Assembly: GCF_001583495.1 (NCBI RefSeq)
Contig: NZ_LQAQ01000119.1
Location: 43,617-107,616 of the forward strand
DNA length: 64,000 bases
Origin: Flammeovirga sp. SJP92
GTDB taxonomy: Bacteria > Bacteroidota > Bacteroidia > Cytophagales > Flammeovirgaceae
Direction of reading: 5' to 3'
In this document: piece after piece, positions 9,431-18,752 of the stretch
Layout of the letters: each line of letters starts with the position of its first letter
Numbering within the stretch: position 1 is the stretch's first letter
The notes under the pieces: model-generated
The model's database searches: none
Seen by the model: only the letters and a program-made list of their open reading frames with translations
Told to the model about the DNA's origin: nothing
Program-made: the position numbers and the translations under genes

Positions 9431-10429
9431 ATGAAAAAGATAGTAAGTTTTGGAGAACTCTTGATCAGATTGTCATCTCCAGGAAATCAACGATTACAGC
9501 AAACCAAATCGCTGAATATTGATTTTGGAGGAGCTGAAGCCAATGTGGCAGTTTCATTGGGTCAATTTGGAGATCAGGTGAAGTACGTGACAAGAGTACC
9601 CAAAAATGATATGGTGCTGAGTGCAGTGAGACACTTGAACAGCTTTGGTGTAGAAACCTCAGATATACTTTATGGTGGCGATAGAATGGGTCTGTATTTT
9701 TATGAAAATGGCTCATGTGGAAGATCAAGTAAAGTGGTGTACGATAGAGCTTATTCTTCTACAGCTACCTTGACAAGAGGAATGCTGGATTGGGATACTA
9801 TTTTCAAAGATGCTGACTGGTTTCATTGGTCGGGTATCACTCCGGCAGTTTCTGAAGGTGCCAAAGAAGCACTTTTAGAAGGCTTGGAAGAAGCCGCCAA
9901 AAGAGGCTTGAAAGTTTCAATGGATTATAATTTCAGGGGCAACTTATGGAAATGGGGAAAGACTGCTGAGGAAGTAATGCCAGAGTTGATGGAATACAAT
10001 CATGTGATGTCAGGTACTCATCCTGATGTTGATGTATTGAATGATACCATTGAAGATTATCACTTTCAGCTAGAAGGAGATAAGATCATGAAGCGTTTTC
10101 CCAATTGTCAAATCGTAGTGTTCACTTCAAGGGGAGTTATTTCAAATAATCACAATACATGGAGTGGTGCTTTGTATGATGGAAAGCAAGTATATAGAAG
10201 TCAGCAATATGATCTAACACATATTGTGGACAGAGTAGGAGGAGGAGATTCCTTTATGGCGGCTTTGATTTATGGATTAAGAAACATCGAAACATTACAG
10301 GAAGTGATAGATTTTGCTATCGCAGCCTCTGCCATTAAGCATACCATTGAAGGAGATCAGAACATCTGTTCTGTAGAAGAAGTAAAACATTTTATAGCTA
10401 CAAACGGAACCGGAAAAATAGTCAGATAA
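9431..10429 (+). CDS. kdgK: 2-keto-3-deoxygluconate kinase (PfkB family)
   Basis: Ribokinase/PfkB sugar kinase, 332 aa. The N-terminal GGAEANVAVSLGQFG and C-terminal DRVGGGDSF motifs (catalytic base D273, anion hole GGGD) are intact. It would phosphorylate KDG at O6 with ATP in the cytoplasm, the step after the AHG-derived keto-acid is made. It starts 10 bp after the GH86 stop and its stop TAA shares its last A with the ATG of the aldolase gene, so the two are translationally coupled. Function is well supported by family plus linkage. Confidence 0.88.
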   Translation: MKKIVSFGELLIRLSSPGNQRLQQTKSLNIDFGGAEANVAVSLGQFGDQVKYVTRVPKNDMVLSAVRHLNSFGVETSDILYGGDRMGLYFYENGSCGRSSKVVYDRAYSSTATLTRGMLDWDTIFKDADWFHWSGITPAVSEGAKEALLEGLEEAAKRGLKVSMDYNFRGNLWKWGKTAEEVMPELMEYNHVMSGTHPDVDVLNDTIEDYHFQLEGDKIMKRFPNCQIVVFTSRGVISNNHNTWSGALYDGKQVYRSQQYDLTHIVDRVGGGDSFMAALIYGLRNIETLQEVIDFAIAASAIKHTIEGDQNICSVEEVKHFIATNGTGKIVR

Positions 10430-11112
10430 TGAAATTTTCAAGAATAGAAGTTGCTTTAAAAATGAAAGAAACGGGTTTTGTTCCTGTATTCTTTCATAAA
10501 GATGTAGAAGTAAGCATCAATATTTTAAAGGCATGTTATGAGGGTGGAGTGAGAGTATTTGAGTTTACCAATAGAGGGGATAATGCTCATGAGATCTTTA
10601 GAAAACTTATTGATTATAGAAATGAGTTTTTACCAGATCTCGCTTTAGGAATAGGTTCAATCATTGATGCTCCTACCACCGCACTTTACATACAAACGGG
10701 AGCCGACTTTGTGGTCTCTCCTATTGTCAATGAAGAAATGGCAAAGATCTGTAACCGTAGAAAAGTGGCTTGGAACCCAGGTTGCGGTACTATTTCAGAC
10801 ATTTCAAAAGCAGAAGAATTGGGTGCTGAGGTAGTAAAAGTTTTCCCTGCTACACAGGTTGGTGGACCAGGTTTCATCAAAGCTGTGAAAGCACCAATGC
10901 CATGGACTAATATTATGCCCACAGGCGGAGTAAAGCCCACTTTTGAAAACTTGAAGGACTGGTTTGATGCAGGAGCCTACTGTGTAGGAATTGGAGGGCA
11001 GTTATTTGTCAAGTCAGAAGACGGAACGTTCGACTTTGAGCAAATAAAAAACTTAGTTCATGATGTACGAATATATATTGAAAAATTACAGTGTAAAACT
11101 GTAGATGTTTGA
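10429..11112 (+). CDS. eda: KDPG aldolase
   Basis: 2-dehydro-3-deoxy-phosphogluconate aldolase, class I, 227 aa. The Schiff-base lysine is K137 in VVKVFPA and the catalytic Glu is E45 in FEFTNRG; the phosphate-binding IMPTGGV stretch is present. It cleaves KDPG to pyruvate and glyceraldehyde-3-phosphate, ending the AHG branch. It overlaps the kinase gene by one base and is followed by an intrinsic terminator, marking the end of the catabolic run. Confidence 0.9.
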   Translation: MKFSRIEVALKMKETGFVPVFFHKDVEVSINILKACYEGGVRVFEFTNRGDNAHEIFRKLIDYRNEFLPDLALGIGSIIDAPTTALYIQTGADFVVSPIVNEEMAKICNRRKVAWNPGCGTISDISKAEELGAEVVKVFPATQVGGPGFIKAVKAPMPWTNIMPTGGVKPTFENLKDWFDAGAYCVGIGGQLFVKSEDGTFDFEQIKNLVHDVRIYIEKLQCKTVDV

Positions 11113-11133
11113 TCACATTATTCATTCCATTAA

Positions 11134-11162
11134 AGAGGGCCATTTTTTTGGTCCTTTTTTTT
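11134..11162 (+). terminator. Intrinsic terminator after the KDPG aldolase gene
   Basis: AGGGCCA pairs with TGGTCCT (one G-T pair) around a T-rich loop, followed by a run of T residues, about 20 bases after the aldolase stop codon. Confidence 0.7.
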
Positions 11163-11194
11163 CTTGATATTCAATTATGAATAAACTTTCTAAA

Positions 11195-11399
11195 CTCTAC
11201 TTTTAAGCTTCCTTTTTCTATTGATGAAAAATATAGCAAAAAATCTAGACTTAGGAGTCAAAAGCTAAATTCTACTCCTTTCGCCTCAATGATTTTAAAC
11301 TCGCTAAAACTCAAATAGAAAATCATTTTTATAGGCTCAATCCATGAAATTCTTAACGCTTTTCTCTTCAAGGTCGGATGAGTACTACTAAACTAAAAG
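11195..11399. repeat. Dispersed ~205-bp intergenic repeat, copy 1
   Basis: Closely matches 32214-32429 along its whole length and in the same orientation. Shared blocks include AAAAAATCTAG, AGTCAAAAGCTAAATTC, AATGATTTTAAACTCGCT, GAAAATCATTTT, CATGAAATTCTTAACGCTTT and GAGTACTAC. It has no open frame. It fills most of the 373-bp gap before the sulfatase gene; the remaining bases show only A/T-rich leader. Confidence 0.75.
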
Positions 11400-11485
11400 A
11401 TTAAAATTCCACTATTATGAATGTTTAGCAAAAGTAGAATTCGTGACTAAAAGAGGACAAAAATTTAATTAAAAATAGAAATGAA

Positions 11486-12877
11486 ATGAGACAATTACTT
11501 TTACTCACTTTGATATATCTATCAGGCAACTCACTCTTTGCACAAAAAGATAAACCCCAAAATATCATTATCATCCTCTCAGATGATGCAGGATACGCAG
11601 ATTTTGGTTTTCAAGGCAGTACTGTTATGAAAACACCAGTATTGGATCAATTGGCAAAAGAAGGAACAGTTTGTACGCAAGCCTATGTGGCAGGAGCCGT
11701 TTGTGGACCTTCCAGAGCCGCATTATTAACCGGTAAATATCAACAGCGATTTGGTTTTGAAGAGAACAATGTTCCTGGTTATATGCAAAATTATTGTTTA
11801 GAAGATGATGATATGGGCTTGCCTTTAGAAGAAACAACAATTGCCGATTATATGAAATCATTGGGATACACTACGGGTATAATTGGAAAGTGGCATATGG
11901 GAAATAAAGACCAATTCCATCCTTTGAAAAGAGGTTTTGATTTCTTTTATGGATTTAGAGGAGGAGCAAGAAGTTATTGGGCTTTCAACAACAAGAACCC
12001 TAATCATAGAGAAGAAGATAAGATGGAACGTAACTTCAAAAATTATGAAGAGCCTGATGAATACTTGACAGATGCATTTGCCAATGAAACCATCGATTTT
12101 ATCTCAAAAAATAAAAGCAAACCCTTCTTCCTATTTTTATCTTACAATGCTGTTCACGCTCCAATGCATGCGAAGAAAGAAGACCTTGCACAATTTCCAG
12201 AGTTAGAAGGGAAACGCAAAAAATTAGCTGCAATGACTTTGGCAATGGATAGAGCTTGTGGGAATATTTTGGAACATTTAGAGAAGGAAGGTTTAGCTGA
12301 TAACACAGTGATTATTTATACGAATGATAACGGAGGTCCAACCGACGGAAATGCTTCTGACAATAGCCCATTGAGCGGAACAAAAGCGAGTCACTTGGAA
12401 GGTGGAATCCGAGTGCCATTTATCATTAAGTTACCAAATCATCAGCTTCAAAAGAAATATTCTAATCCAATCAGCACCTTAGACTTATTGCCGATGTGCT
12501 ATACTATAGGTGGAGGAAATACAAGTGATTTGAACGGGATCGATGGAGTAAACCTTTTGCCTTATTTATCAAAAGAGAATAAAGAAAAACCACACCAAAC
12601 GCTCTATTGGAAAAAGGAAAATAGAGGAGCCATTATACATAACAATTGGAAAATGCTCCGCTACCCTGACCGACCTGCAGAACTGTATGACCTGTCAAAA
12701 GATATTTCAGAAACCAACAACCTAGCTTCACAATACCCTGATGTGGTCAGAGATTTATACAAAAAGTTATTTGAGTGGGAAACTACGCTAGCAAGGCCAC
12801 GCTGGCAATTGCAACGCAAATATGAAAAAGCAGCCATGGAACGTATTGATAAATACAAGAAGAAGGCAGTGCATTAG
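11486..12877 (+). CDS. S1-family sulfatase
   Basis: Formylglycine-dependent arylsulfatase-type enzyme of 463 aa. Signal peptide MRQLLLLTLIYLSGNSLFAQ is followed by metal ligands in ILSDDAGYADFG and the modification motif CGPSR with C73 as the residue converted to formylglycine; GKWHMG and NDNGG supply further active-site residues. It is expected in the periplasm. Placed directly after the AHG operon, it likely removes sulfate esters from red-algal galactan fragments such as porphyran, but the S1 subfamily and position specificity cannot be read here. Confidence 0.88.
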   Translation: MRQLLLLTLIYLSGNSLFAQKDKPQNIIIILSDDAGYADFGFQGSTVMKTPVLDQLAKEGTVCTQAYVAGAVCGPSRAALLTGKYQQRFGFEENNVPGYMQNYCLEDDDMGLPLEETTIADYMKSLGYTTGIIGKWHMGNKDQFHPLKRGFDFFYGFRGGARSYWAFNNKNPNHREEDKMERNFKNYEEPDEYLTDAFANETIDFISKNKSKPFFLFLSYNAVHAPMHAKKEDLAQFPELEGKRKKLAAMTLAMDRACGNILEHLEKEGLADNTVIIYTNDNGGPTDGNASDNSPLSGTKASHLEGGIRVPFIIKLPNHQLQKKYSNPISTLDLLPMCYTIGGGNTSDLNGIDGVNLLPYLSKENKEKPHQTLYWKKENRGAIIHNNWKMLRYPDRPAELYDLSKDISETNNLASQYPDVVRDLYKKLFEWETTLARPRWQLQRKYEKAAMERIDKYKKKAVH

Positions 12878-12947
12878 GGCATCGATATTTGATTATAACG
12901 ATTTTGATTAAAGTAAATACACAAAGTACAAATTCAAAACAATCAAT

Positions 12948-12983
12948 AGAATTAACTATGATTTATTTTTGACTTAGTACTTA
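12948..12983. repeat. 36-bp inverted-repeat partner A
   Basis: Exact reverse complement of 29126-29161. It sits in the 391-bp gap between the sulfatase and TonB-receptor genes, which otherwise holds the Fur-like box and promoter described separately. No open frame. It may be the end of a lost mobile element or a rearrangement scar. Confidence 0.6.
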
Positions 12984-13169
12984 CGTCAAATAAGATACTT
13001 TTTCTTAGCATTCATCCTCTAAGTTTTCAATGACTATATCAAATAGAGCATGAGTTAAGAGAAAGTGTCTTTTTGGTTTAATGATTTTAGATATTTCTGA
13101 ATAAGTTCTAGCCCAAAAATCACAATAACACAGTGTAGAATGTGTGATTTTGTTTATGTTGTGTTATAG

Positions 13170-13190
13170 TGATAATTATCATTATTTACG
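13170..13190. promoter_or_regulatory. Fur-like operator
   Basis: TGATAATTATCATTATTTAC contains a perfect 12-bp palindrome (TGATAATTATCA) and resembles the classical Fur box. It lies about 80 bp before the ATG of the TonB-receptor gene and about 40 bp upstream of the candidate -7 element. It suggests iron-responsive control of the receptor. Confidence 0.45.
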
Positions 13191-13204
13191 AATGATTAAC
13201 ATTC

Positions 13205-13235
13205 CTTTAGTCAATTATTTCATCTTCTAATTTTG
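13205..13235 (+). promoter_or_regulatory. Candidate Bacteroidota promoter for the TonB receptor
   Basis: TAATTTTG at 13228-13235 fits the Bacteroidota -7 consensus TAnnTTTG, with a weak TTTAG near 13206 at -33 spacing. It lies 33 bases before the start codon, downstream of the Fur-like box. Confidence 0.35.
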
Positions 13236-13268
13236 ATTCATTATTAAAAATAAGTCTAAATAAGAATA

Positions 13269-15692
13269 ATGAAATCTAACTTCGCTTCATATATCTTTTC
13301 AACGATACTCACGCTATTCAGCTTACATCTCTATGCTGGCAATCCTATTAAGATTAAAGGACACATTACATCTGGTAAAGAGCATATTCCATTTGTAAAC
13401 ATCTCGGTCAACAATGGTCAGTTGGGCACAACAACCGATGAAACAGGCCACTTCATTTTAGAATTGGAGAAAGGTGAAACATATCATTTTACTGTATCTA
13501 CAGTGGGATATAAAACGATAGAAATGGATTGGGAAGCTAGTACCAATCAAAAAGAATTACATATTGAATTGCAAAAAGACCTTCTAGAATTGAATGAGGT
13601 CATTGTATCAAGCAATAGAAGAGCACAAAGTAGAAACGAAACGTCTTCTGTTGTCAATGTAATAGGCAGTGACCTTTTCCAAAGTGCTAACTTTAAAGTA
13701 GCAGGTGAAGGTTTGAATTATGTGTCGGGTGCAAGAGTTGAAACTACTTGCGGTAACTGTGGTTCATCGGAGCTTCGCTTGAATGGTTTGGAAGGTCCCT
13801 ATACTCAAATCTTGATTGATAGTCGTCCCGTTTTTAATGGATTGGTAGGTGTATATGGATTAGAGCAAATTCCGGTGGCAATGGTTGATCAGATTGAAAT
13901 TGTAAGAGGTGGAGGTTCTGTACTTTTCGGAGCGAATGCTATTGGCGGTACAGTCAACATTTTGACCAAATCTCCTCAATTCAATTCTTATGAGGTGGGA
14001 ACAAACTTCTCTTCTTTGAATGGAGAAGCGAGTGATTACAACGTTTACTTCAACACTTCATTGATTTCTAAAAATGAAAAAACATCAGGTTATGTTTTTG
14101 GTTCATATAGAAACAGAGATTCTTGGAATGCAAATCCGGATGATATCTACTATAAAATTGATGATGATGGTAACCCATACGGTGAGCCAATCAAAGATGA
14201 CTTCTCAGAAGTAACGGCCTTAGAGACCATTTCAGTTGGAACCAAAATTTATCATCAATTGAATGATCAAAATAAGTTTACTTTTGATGCTAAATATATT
14301 AATGATGAAAGAAGAGGAGGAAACAAGTTTGACAAACCTTTTCATGAAACTGATCTAACGGAAGCTATCACAATGCATATTGGTAGTGCAAGTCTTACTC
14401 ATGATTGGTTTAGTAAAAATAAAAAATGGCATTTGAATACTTATGCTATCGGTCAATTTGTAGATAGAGATAGTTACTATGGTGCACATCAAGCACCTGA
14501 TGGTTATGGTTCAACAACTGGTAGTACTATTATAGGAGGTTCTCAAATGAGTTATGATATTGGTAAAGTAGCTGGTGGAAAGTCTGTTTTAGTGGTAGGA
14601 GCTGAGTTTATCAATGACCGTATTAACGATAAAAAATTAGCATACCTTGATGAAGAAACGGGGCAATGGACAAAAGATGCTACTGTTTCTGATCAAAATT
14701 CGAATACTTATGCAGTTTTTGCTCAACAAGAATGGACGAATGAAAAATGGTCTTTATTGACTGGTATTCGAATGGATTATGTAGACATTACTGATTTACA
14801 AAACCATGAAAATGATAAGAGTGTTCCTGCTGTAAATCCAAGAGTAAATTTGAAGTACAAGATCTTGAAAAACTTACAAGTCAGAGGTGGTTTTGCAACA
14901 GGTTTTAGAGCGCCTCAAATGTTCTCAGAAGACCTTCATATTGAAGTGACAAGCGGTCAAGGAGTAAGAACAGTTTTAGATCCAGACCTTAAATCAGAAA
15001 CTTCAATTTCTTATAACTTGGCATTGGATTTAGATCAGCAAATTGGAAAGACACAGTTCTATTTCTTAGTAGAAGGTTTCCATACCACCATCAACGATCG
15101 TTTTGACAATCAATACCACTACCAAGATGATGGAACGTTGATTTTATTCAAGAGAAATTCCACTTCAAATGCAGTGGTAAAAGGGTTGAACTTTGAAACG
15201 AAAATTGCTCCAAGTGAATCATTGATGTTCCAAGCGAATTATACCATCCAATCATCACAGTATGGAGAGGAAAATCAATGGGGTGATGAGGAATCAAGTA
15301 CTTCAAAAGAGATTTTAAGAACACCAAACCAATATGGTTCATTGACTGCCAATTATAAGATTACAAATCAATGGCAAGCGTCATTGACGGGTGTATATAC
15401 AGGGAAAATGTTTGTTCCGTATCTGCCAGGTGGTTTCATCAATGGTGAGCTAACAGAAAATGAAGAATTGATTGAATCAGAATCATTTGTAGATATGGGC
15501 CTTAAACTAGCTTATACTACAAAATTAACAAAAGGTGCTAATATCCAAATTGGTGCTGGTGTGAAAAATATTTTCAACCAGATGCAATCTAATTTTGTAA
15601 GTGGAATAGATAAAGATGCAGGTTTCGTTTATGGACCTTATACTCCTAGAACATTTTATATCGATGTAAAGATTGGGAATTTATTGAATTAA
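13269..15692 (+). CDS. TonB-dependent outer-membrane receptor with CarboxypepD-like N-domain
   Basis: 807-aa outer-membrane receptor. A signal peptide (to about LHLYAG) leads into a carboxypeptidase-regulatory-like domain (about 25-105), then the plug (VNVIGSDLF, IEIVRGGGSVLFGANAIGG) and a barrel ending in the aromatic-rich TPRTFYIDVKIGNLLN. The plug carries CGNCGSSELRLNGLEG, a form common in small-cofactor or siderophore receptors. It is shorter than SusC proteins and has no SusD partner, so it is probably not the galactan importer; the Fur-like box upstream supports iron, haem or cobalamin-type cargo. Substrate is unknown. Confidence 0.82.
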   Translation: MKSNFASYIFSTILTLFSLHLYAGNPIKIKGHITSGKEHIPFVNISVNNGQLGTTTDETGHFILELEKGETYHFTVSTVGYKTIEMDWEASTNQKELHIELQKDLLELNEVIVSSNRRAQSRNETSSVVNVIGSDLFQSANFKVAGEGLNYVSGARVETTCGNCGSSELRLNGLEGPYTQILIDSRPVFNGLVGVYGLEQIPVAMVDQIEIVRGGGSVLFGANAIGGTVNILTKSPQFNSYEVGTNFSSLNGEASDYNVYFNTSLISKNEKTSGYVFGSYRNRDSWNANPDDIYYKIDDDGNPYGEPIKDDFSEVTALETISVGTKIYHQLNDQNKFTFDAKYINDERRGGNKFDKPFHETDLTEAITMHIGSASLTHDWFSKNKKWHLNTYAIGQFVDRDSYYGAHQAPDGYGSTTGSTIIGGSQMSYDIGKVAGGKSVLVVGAEFINDRINDKKLAYLDEETGQWTKDATVSDQNSNTYAVFAQQEWTNEKWSLLTGIRMDYVDITDLQNHENDKSVPAVNPRVNLKYKILKNLQVRGGFATGFRAPQMFSEDLHIEVTSGQGVRTVLDPDLKSETSISYNLALDLDQQIGKTQFYFLVEGFHTTINDRFDNQYHYQDDGTLILFKRNSTSNAVVKGLNFETKIAPSESLMFQANYTIQSSQYGEENQWGDEESSTSKEILRTPNQYGSLTANYKITNQWQASLTGVYTGKMFVPYLPGGFINGELTENEELIESESFVDMGLKLAYTTKLTKGANIQIGAGVKNIFNQMQSNFVSGIDKDAGFVYGPYTPRTFYIDVKIGNLLN

Positions 15693-15810
15693 GTTTTTTC
15701 TATCACAACATTAGCTTAGTGTAAGTGGGCATGAAATAGCAATTTAAAACATTTTTCATTGTATTGAATTCAATTTTCCGATTCCTTAATTGATAATTTA
15801 CACTATGATA

Positions 15811-15847
15811 ACACCTTGATATTCAGTTAAAATATCAAGGTGTTTTT
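15811..15847 (+). terminator. Intrinsic terminator after the TonB receptor
   Basis: ACACCTTGATATT pairs with AATATCAAGGTGT around a short loop, followed directly by a T-run. Confidence 0.8.
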
Positions 15848-15969
15848 TATATGGAATTAACTGATAGTTCACACATTGTTTTATCTCGTTTAGTACTTTT
15901 CAACTGAGTTGAATACAAAAGATATTGTTGAAGCTCTTATGATCACTACTCATCTCTATTGAACTAGAT

Positions 15970-17652
15970 ATGTCAGTAACTACTAAACAAAAATACAAAG
16001 TGGGACTTTGTATGGCAGGTGCAATTTCAGGAGGTGCCTACACCGCTGGAGTAATCGATTATCTCATTGAGGCACTAGATGCTTGGGAAGAGAAAAAGAA
16101 AAATGATAACTCCACTTCCATTCCAAACCACGATATCGAAATACCCATCATAGGTGGGGCATCAGCAGGAGGAATAACAGGGGTGATTTTAGCTTCTATT
16201 CTCAATGAAAAAATTCCTCATGTAAGAGAAGTGAAAAGTAAAAATATCTTAGAAAATATTACGACCAACAAACTATATCATAGCTGGGTAGATCTAACCA
16301 ATGTCAATATGTTGAGTAGAATATTAGATACCAAAGACCTGAAAAGAACCAAAAAACTAGATTCTCTTATCAATTCTGATTTTATTGATGAAATAGCAGA
16401 CAGAGCGATCAAAAATTGCAAGAATGAGCTAAAGAGAAATTATATTCCCGAAGACCTTAAAGTTTTTGTTACGCTTACGAATCTCAACGGATACGATTAT
16501 AAATATTCTTTCAAAGGAAATGGAAAAAAATCAGACGATTTTTATGTAACGTACCACAACGATTTTGCTTGTTTTAAACTTGCCAAAGATGTCAAAGATT
16601 ACAGTGATGATGGTTGGATTCCATTGAATTTCTTTAAAGACACTTCCCTCAACTTGGACCTTCTGAAAAGGGCCACTTTAGCTACTGGAGCCTTTCCTTT
16701 TGGTTTAAAATCTAGAAGTGTTACTCGAAAAGGGAAGTACATTATTGATAATAAATGGATCAATCAAGGTGCTGAGTTGGGTGACATCGGAAAAGAAGAA
16801 GAATGCGAAAACATTATTGTAGATGGTGGAGTGATCAACAACGAACCTTTTTTACATGTTGAGGAAGTATTGAAGGAAAAGAAAAATAAAGAATATGTGG
16901 TGCTGACAATTGATCCATTTCCTGAAGAAACCACACACGAACGAACAAATAAGAGAAAGAACAAAGAGATTAGAGATATAATGGGGCTCGCAGGACCTTT
17001 CTTAGAAACCTTAAGGCACCAAGCCAAGGTTAAACCCAAAATAGAAAATGAAACAAAGAATGCTAGCGCTTTAGAAAAGCATTATATTATTTCTCCTAAA
17101 AGAGGTGATTATTCTGGTGAGAAAGCAATTGCTTGTGGTTCATTGGGCGGTTTTGGCGGTTTTATCAGCAAAGAGTTTAGAATCCATGATTATTTTTTAG
17201 GCAGGGCCAATTGTCAGAAATTCCTCAAAGATTATTTTACTGTAGATATCCACAAAGAAGAAAATACTTTGGTGAAGGCGGGCTATGAGCAAATGCCTGA
17301 AGAGGAACAAAAGAAATACAGAAATGAAAAAGGTGAATACCAGATTATTCCCATCTTTGATTTCGATGAAACTGAAATGTACATGCCCAAATTCGGAAAC
17401 GGTAATCATTTCCCTTCAGTCAGCACATTTTATCTTTCTTCCTTCCGAAAAGAGATTGGCAAGAGGGTCAAGGCCATTATGAAACTAGCCATTCCGAGTA
17501 GAATTACCTACAATATCCTTAAACAATTTTTACCGATTGACATGGTCATCGATTTCCTCACTAAAGAACTCAGCGATTGGCAATTAGTAGATATGCATCC
17601 CAACTCAACAGAACAGAGTGAAAGAAAAAGGATAAGGGATTTGAGAAGGTAA
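15970..17652 (+). CDS. Patatin-like phospholipase
   Basis: 560-aa patatin-domain lipid acyl hydrolase. The oxyanion-hole region is MAGAISGGAYTAGV near the N-terminus, the nucleophile is S65 in the elbow GASAG, and the catalytic Asp is D285 in VDGGVINNEP. The remaining ~275 residues are longer than the minimal patatin fold and hold the FPSVSTFYLSSFRKEIGKR stretch of unknown role. No signal peptide was seen, so it is likely cytoplasmic or membrane-associated. It is monocistronic: a terminator precedes it and a palindromic element follows. Confidence 0.85.
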   Translation: MSVTTKQKYKVGLCMAGAISGGAYTAGVIDYLIEALDAWEEKKKNDNSTSIPNHDIEIPIIGGASAGGITGVILASILNEKIPHVREVKSKNILENITTNKLYHSWVDLTNVNMLSRILDTKDLKRTKKLDSLINSDFIDEIADRAIKNCKNELKRNYIPEDLKVFVTLTNLNGYDYKYSFKGNGKKSDDFYVTYHNDFACFKLAKDVKDYSDDGWIPLNFFKDTSLNLDLLKRATLATGAFPFGLKSRSVTRKGKYIIDNKWINQGAELGDIGKEEECENIIVDGGVINNEPFLHVEEVLKEKKNKEYVVLTIDPFPEETTHERTNKRKNKEIRDIMGLAGPFLETLRHQAKVKPKIENETKNASALEKHYIISPKRGDYSGEKAIACGSLGGFGGFISKEFRIHDYFLGRANCQKFLKDYFTVDIHKEENTLVKAGYEQMPEEEQKKYRNEKGEYQIIPIFDFDETEMYMPKFGNGNHFPSVSTFYLSSFRKEIGKRVKAIMKLAIPSRITYNILKQFLPIDMVIDFLTKELSDWQLVDMHPNSTEQSERKRIRDLRR

Positions 17653-17848
17653 TTTTTTAATTGTTAATTATTTTTAGTAATACTTATTTGGTCTTATCTA
17701 CCTATAAGATAAATGATGACTTAGAGATAGAGTTAGTAGGAGGTGATATCTATAAGAATGAAGGTGGAAAGTAAAATAATTTGATTTAAGTTTTTGTTGA
17801 TAAGTACCTGTTCAAAATTATCTATAGCTTAAATGCATTTGAATTAAA

Positions 17849-17913
17849 CTCAGGTTTCGTTAAAATTTTTCGTCTTAGCTATGGCTAGGACGAAAAATTT
17901 TACCTTACCTGAG
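17849..17913. repeat. Near-perfect 65-bp palindromic element
   Basis: The two ~30-base arms (CTCAGGTTTCGTTAAAATTT... and its near-complement ending ACCTGAG) fold into one long hairpin with a tiny loop near TATG at 17880. No T-run of a terminator follows. It sits in the 368-bp gap between the patatin and YARHG genes and may be a MITE-like palindrome or a transcription end. The rest of the gap is A/T-rich with no frame. Confidence 0.6.
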
Positions 17914-18020
17914 ATCAATTCATTCTACATTTATAAACTATATTTAATTATGATCAGCTACTTATTTTGAAAATTCAAAGTTTTATCATTCATTGGTGTA
18001 TAACTAATTTCTCCTTGAGT

Positions 18021-18752
18021 ATGATTATTTTACACCCTATACAAAAATCAATAAATCTATTCCCTCTTATATTTATATTTTCTTCATTTTCAAATTTACA
18101 GGCCCAAACCATTGGTGGAGTTGAAGAAATTGATGACACCAAAGTGGTAGAATGGAATGTAACAGATGAGTCAGAATATATTGGCGTTTACAGTTTAGGG
18201 TATTCTGAAATGGAATATTCTTTGGTGATTCTCAAAGATAAAAATGATGTGGTGGCTCAGATTAAAAGAGGGGGATGGAGTGAAGGTGAACCTATGGCTT
18301 GGGTGATCAGTTATGAGACTTTGACTTATACTTTTATAAGAGGCAATAGATTCTTTTCAGATGAGTTTAATGGACAATTTGCAATTTATGATAATGGATC
18401 TGAAAGGGTGAGAGGCTTTAAGAGACTGGATTCGTTAGATGTGCATAAAGATTATGAATTTGGACAATGGTCAAGTAAGTTAGAGCATTACTTTTCAGGT
18501 CAGTACCCACAAGCTTCCACAAGATTTTTAACTTCTTCTGATCTTGAATCTTTGTCTAAAGAAGAATTACAATTGATGAGAAATGAAATCTTTGCACGCT
18601 ATGGCTATAAGTTTATTGAAGGCGGAAAGATGGATCAACACTTTCAAGCATTAGAGTGGTATCAAGGGCAGCATGAATCAGTTGATAAATGGTTGACTGA
18701 ATTTGAAAGAGAAAATATAGAACTTATCCAAGAATTTGAAAAGAAAAGGTAG
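18021..18752 (+). CDS. Exported YARHG-domain protein
   Basis: About 243 aa from the ATG at 18021, which gives a signal peptide ending SNLQAQ; the frame extends upstream to an ATG at 17967 that would add a poor leader. The C-terminal ~80 residues match the YARHG domain (LSKEELQLMRNEIFARYGY... with W and Y positions typical of the family), a domain of unknown function found in extracellular proteins. The N-terminal part is a beta-rich segment I do not recognise. Not clearly in an operon. Confidence 0.7.
   Translation: MIILHPIQKSINLFPLIFIFSSFSNLQAQTIGGVEEIDDTKVVEWNVTDESEYIGVYSLGYSEMEYSLVILKDKNDVVAQIKRGGWSEGEPMAWVISYETLTYTFIRGNRFFSDEFNGQFAIYDNGSERVRGFKRLDSLDVHKDYEFGQWSSKLEHYFSGQYPQASTRFLTSSDLESLSKEELQLMRNEIFARYGYKFIEGGKMDQHFQALEWYQGQHESVDKWLTEFERENIELIQEFEKKR

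Noticed and set aside
13269..15692. SusC-type galactan importer
   Set aside because: The receptor is shorter than SusC proteins, has no SusD gene next to it and carries a cofactor-type plug plus a Fur-like box.
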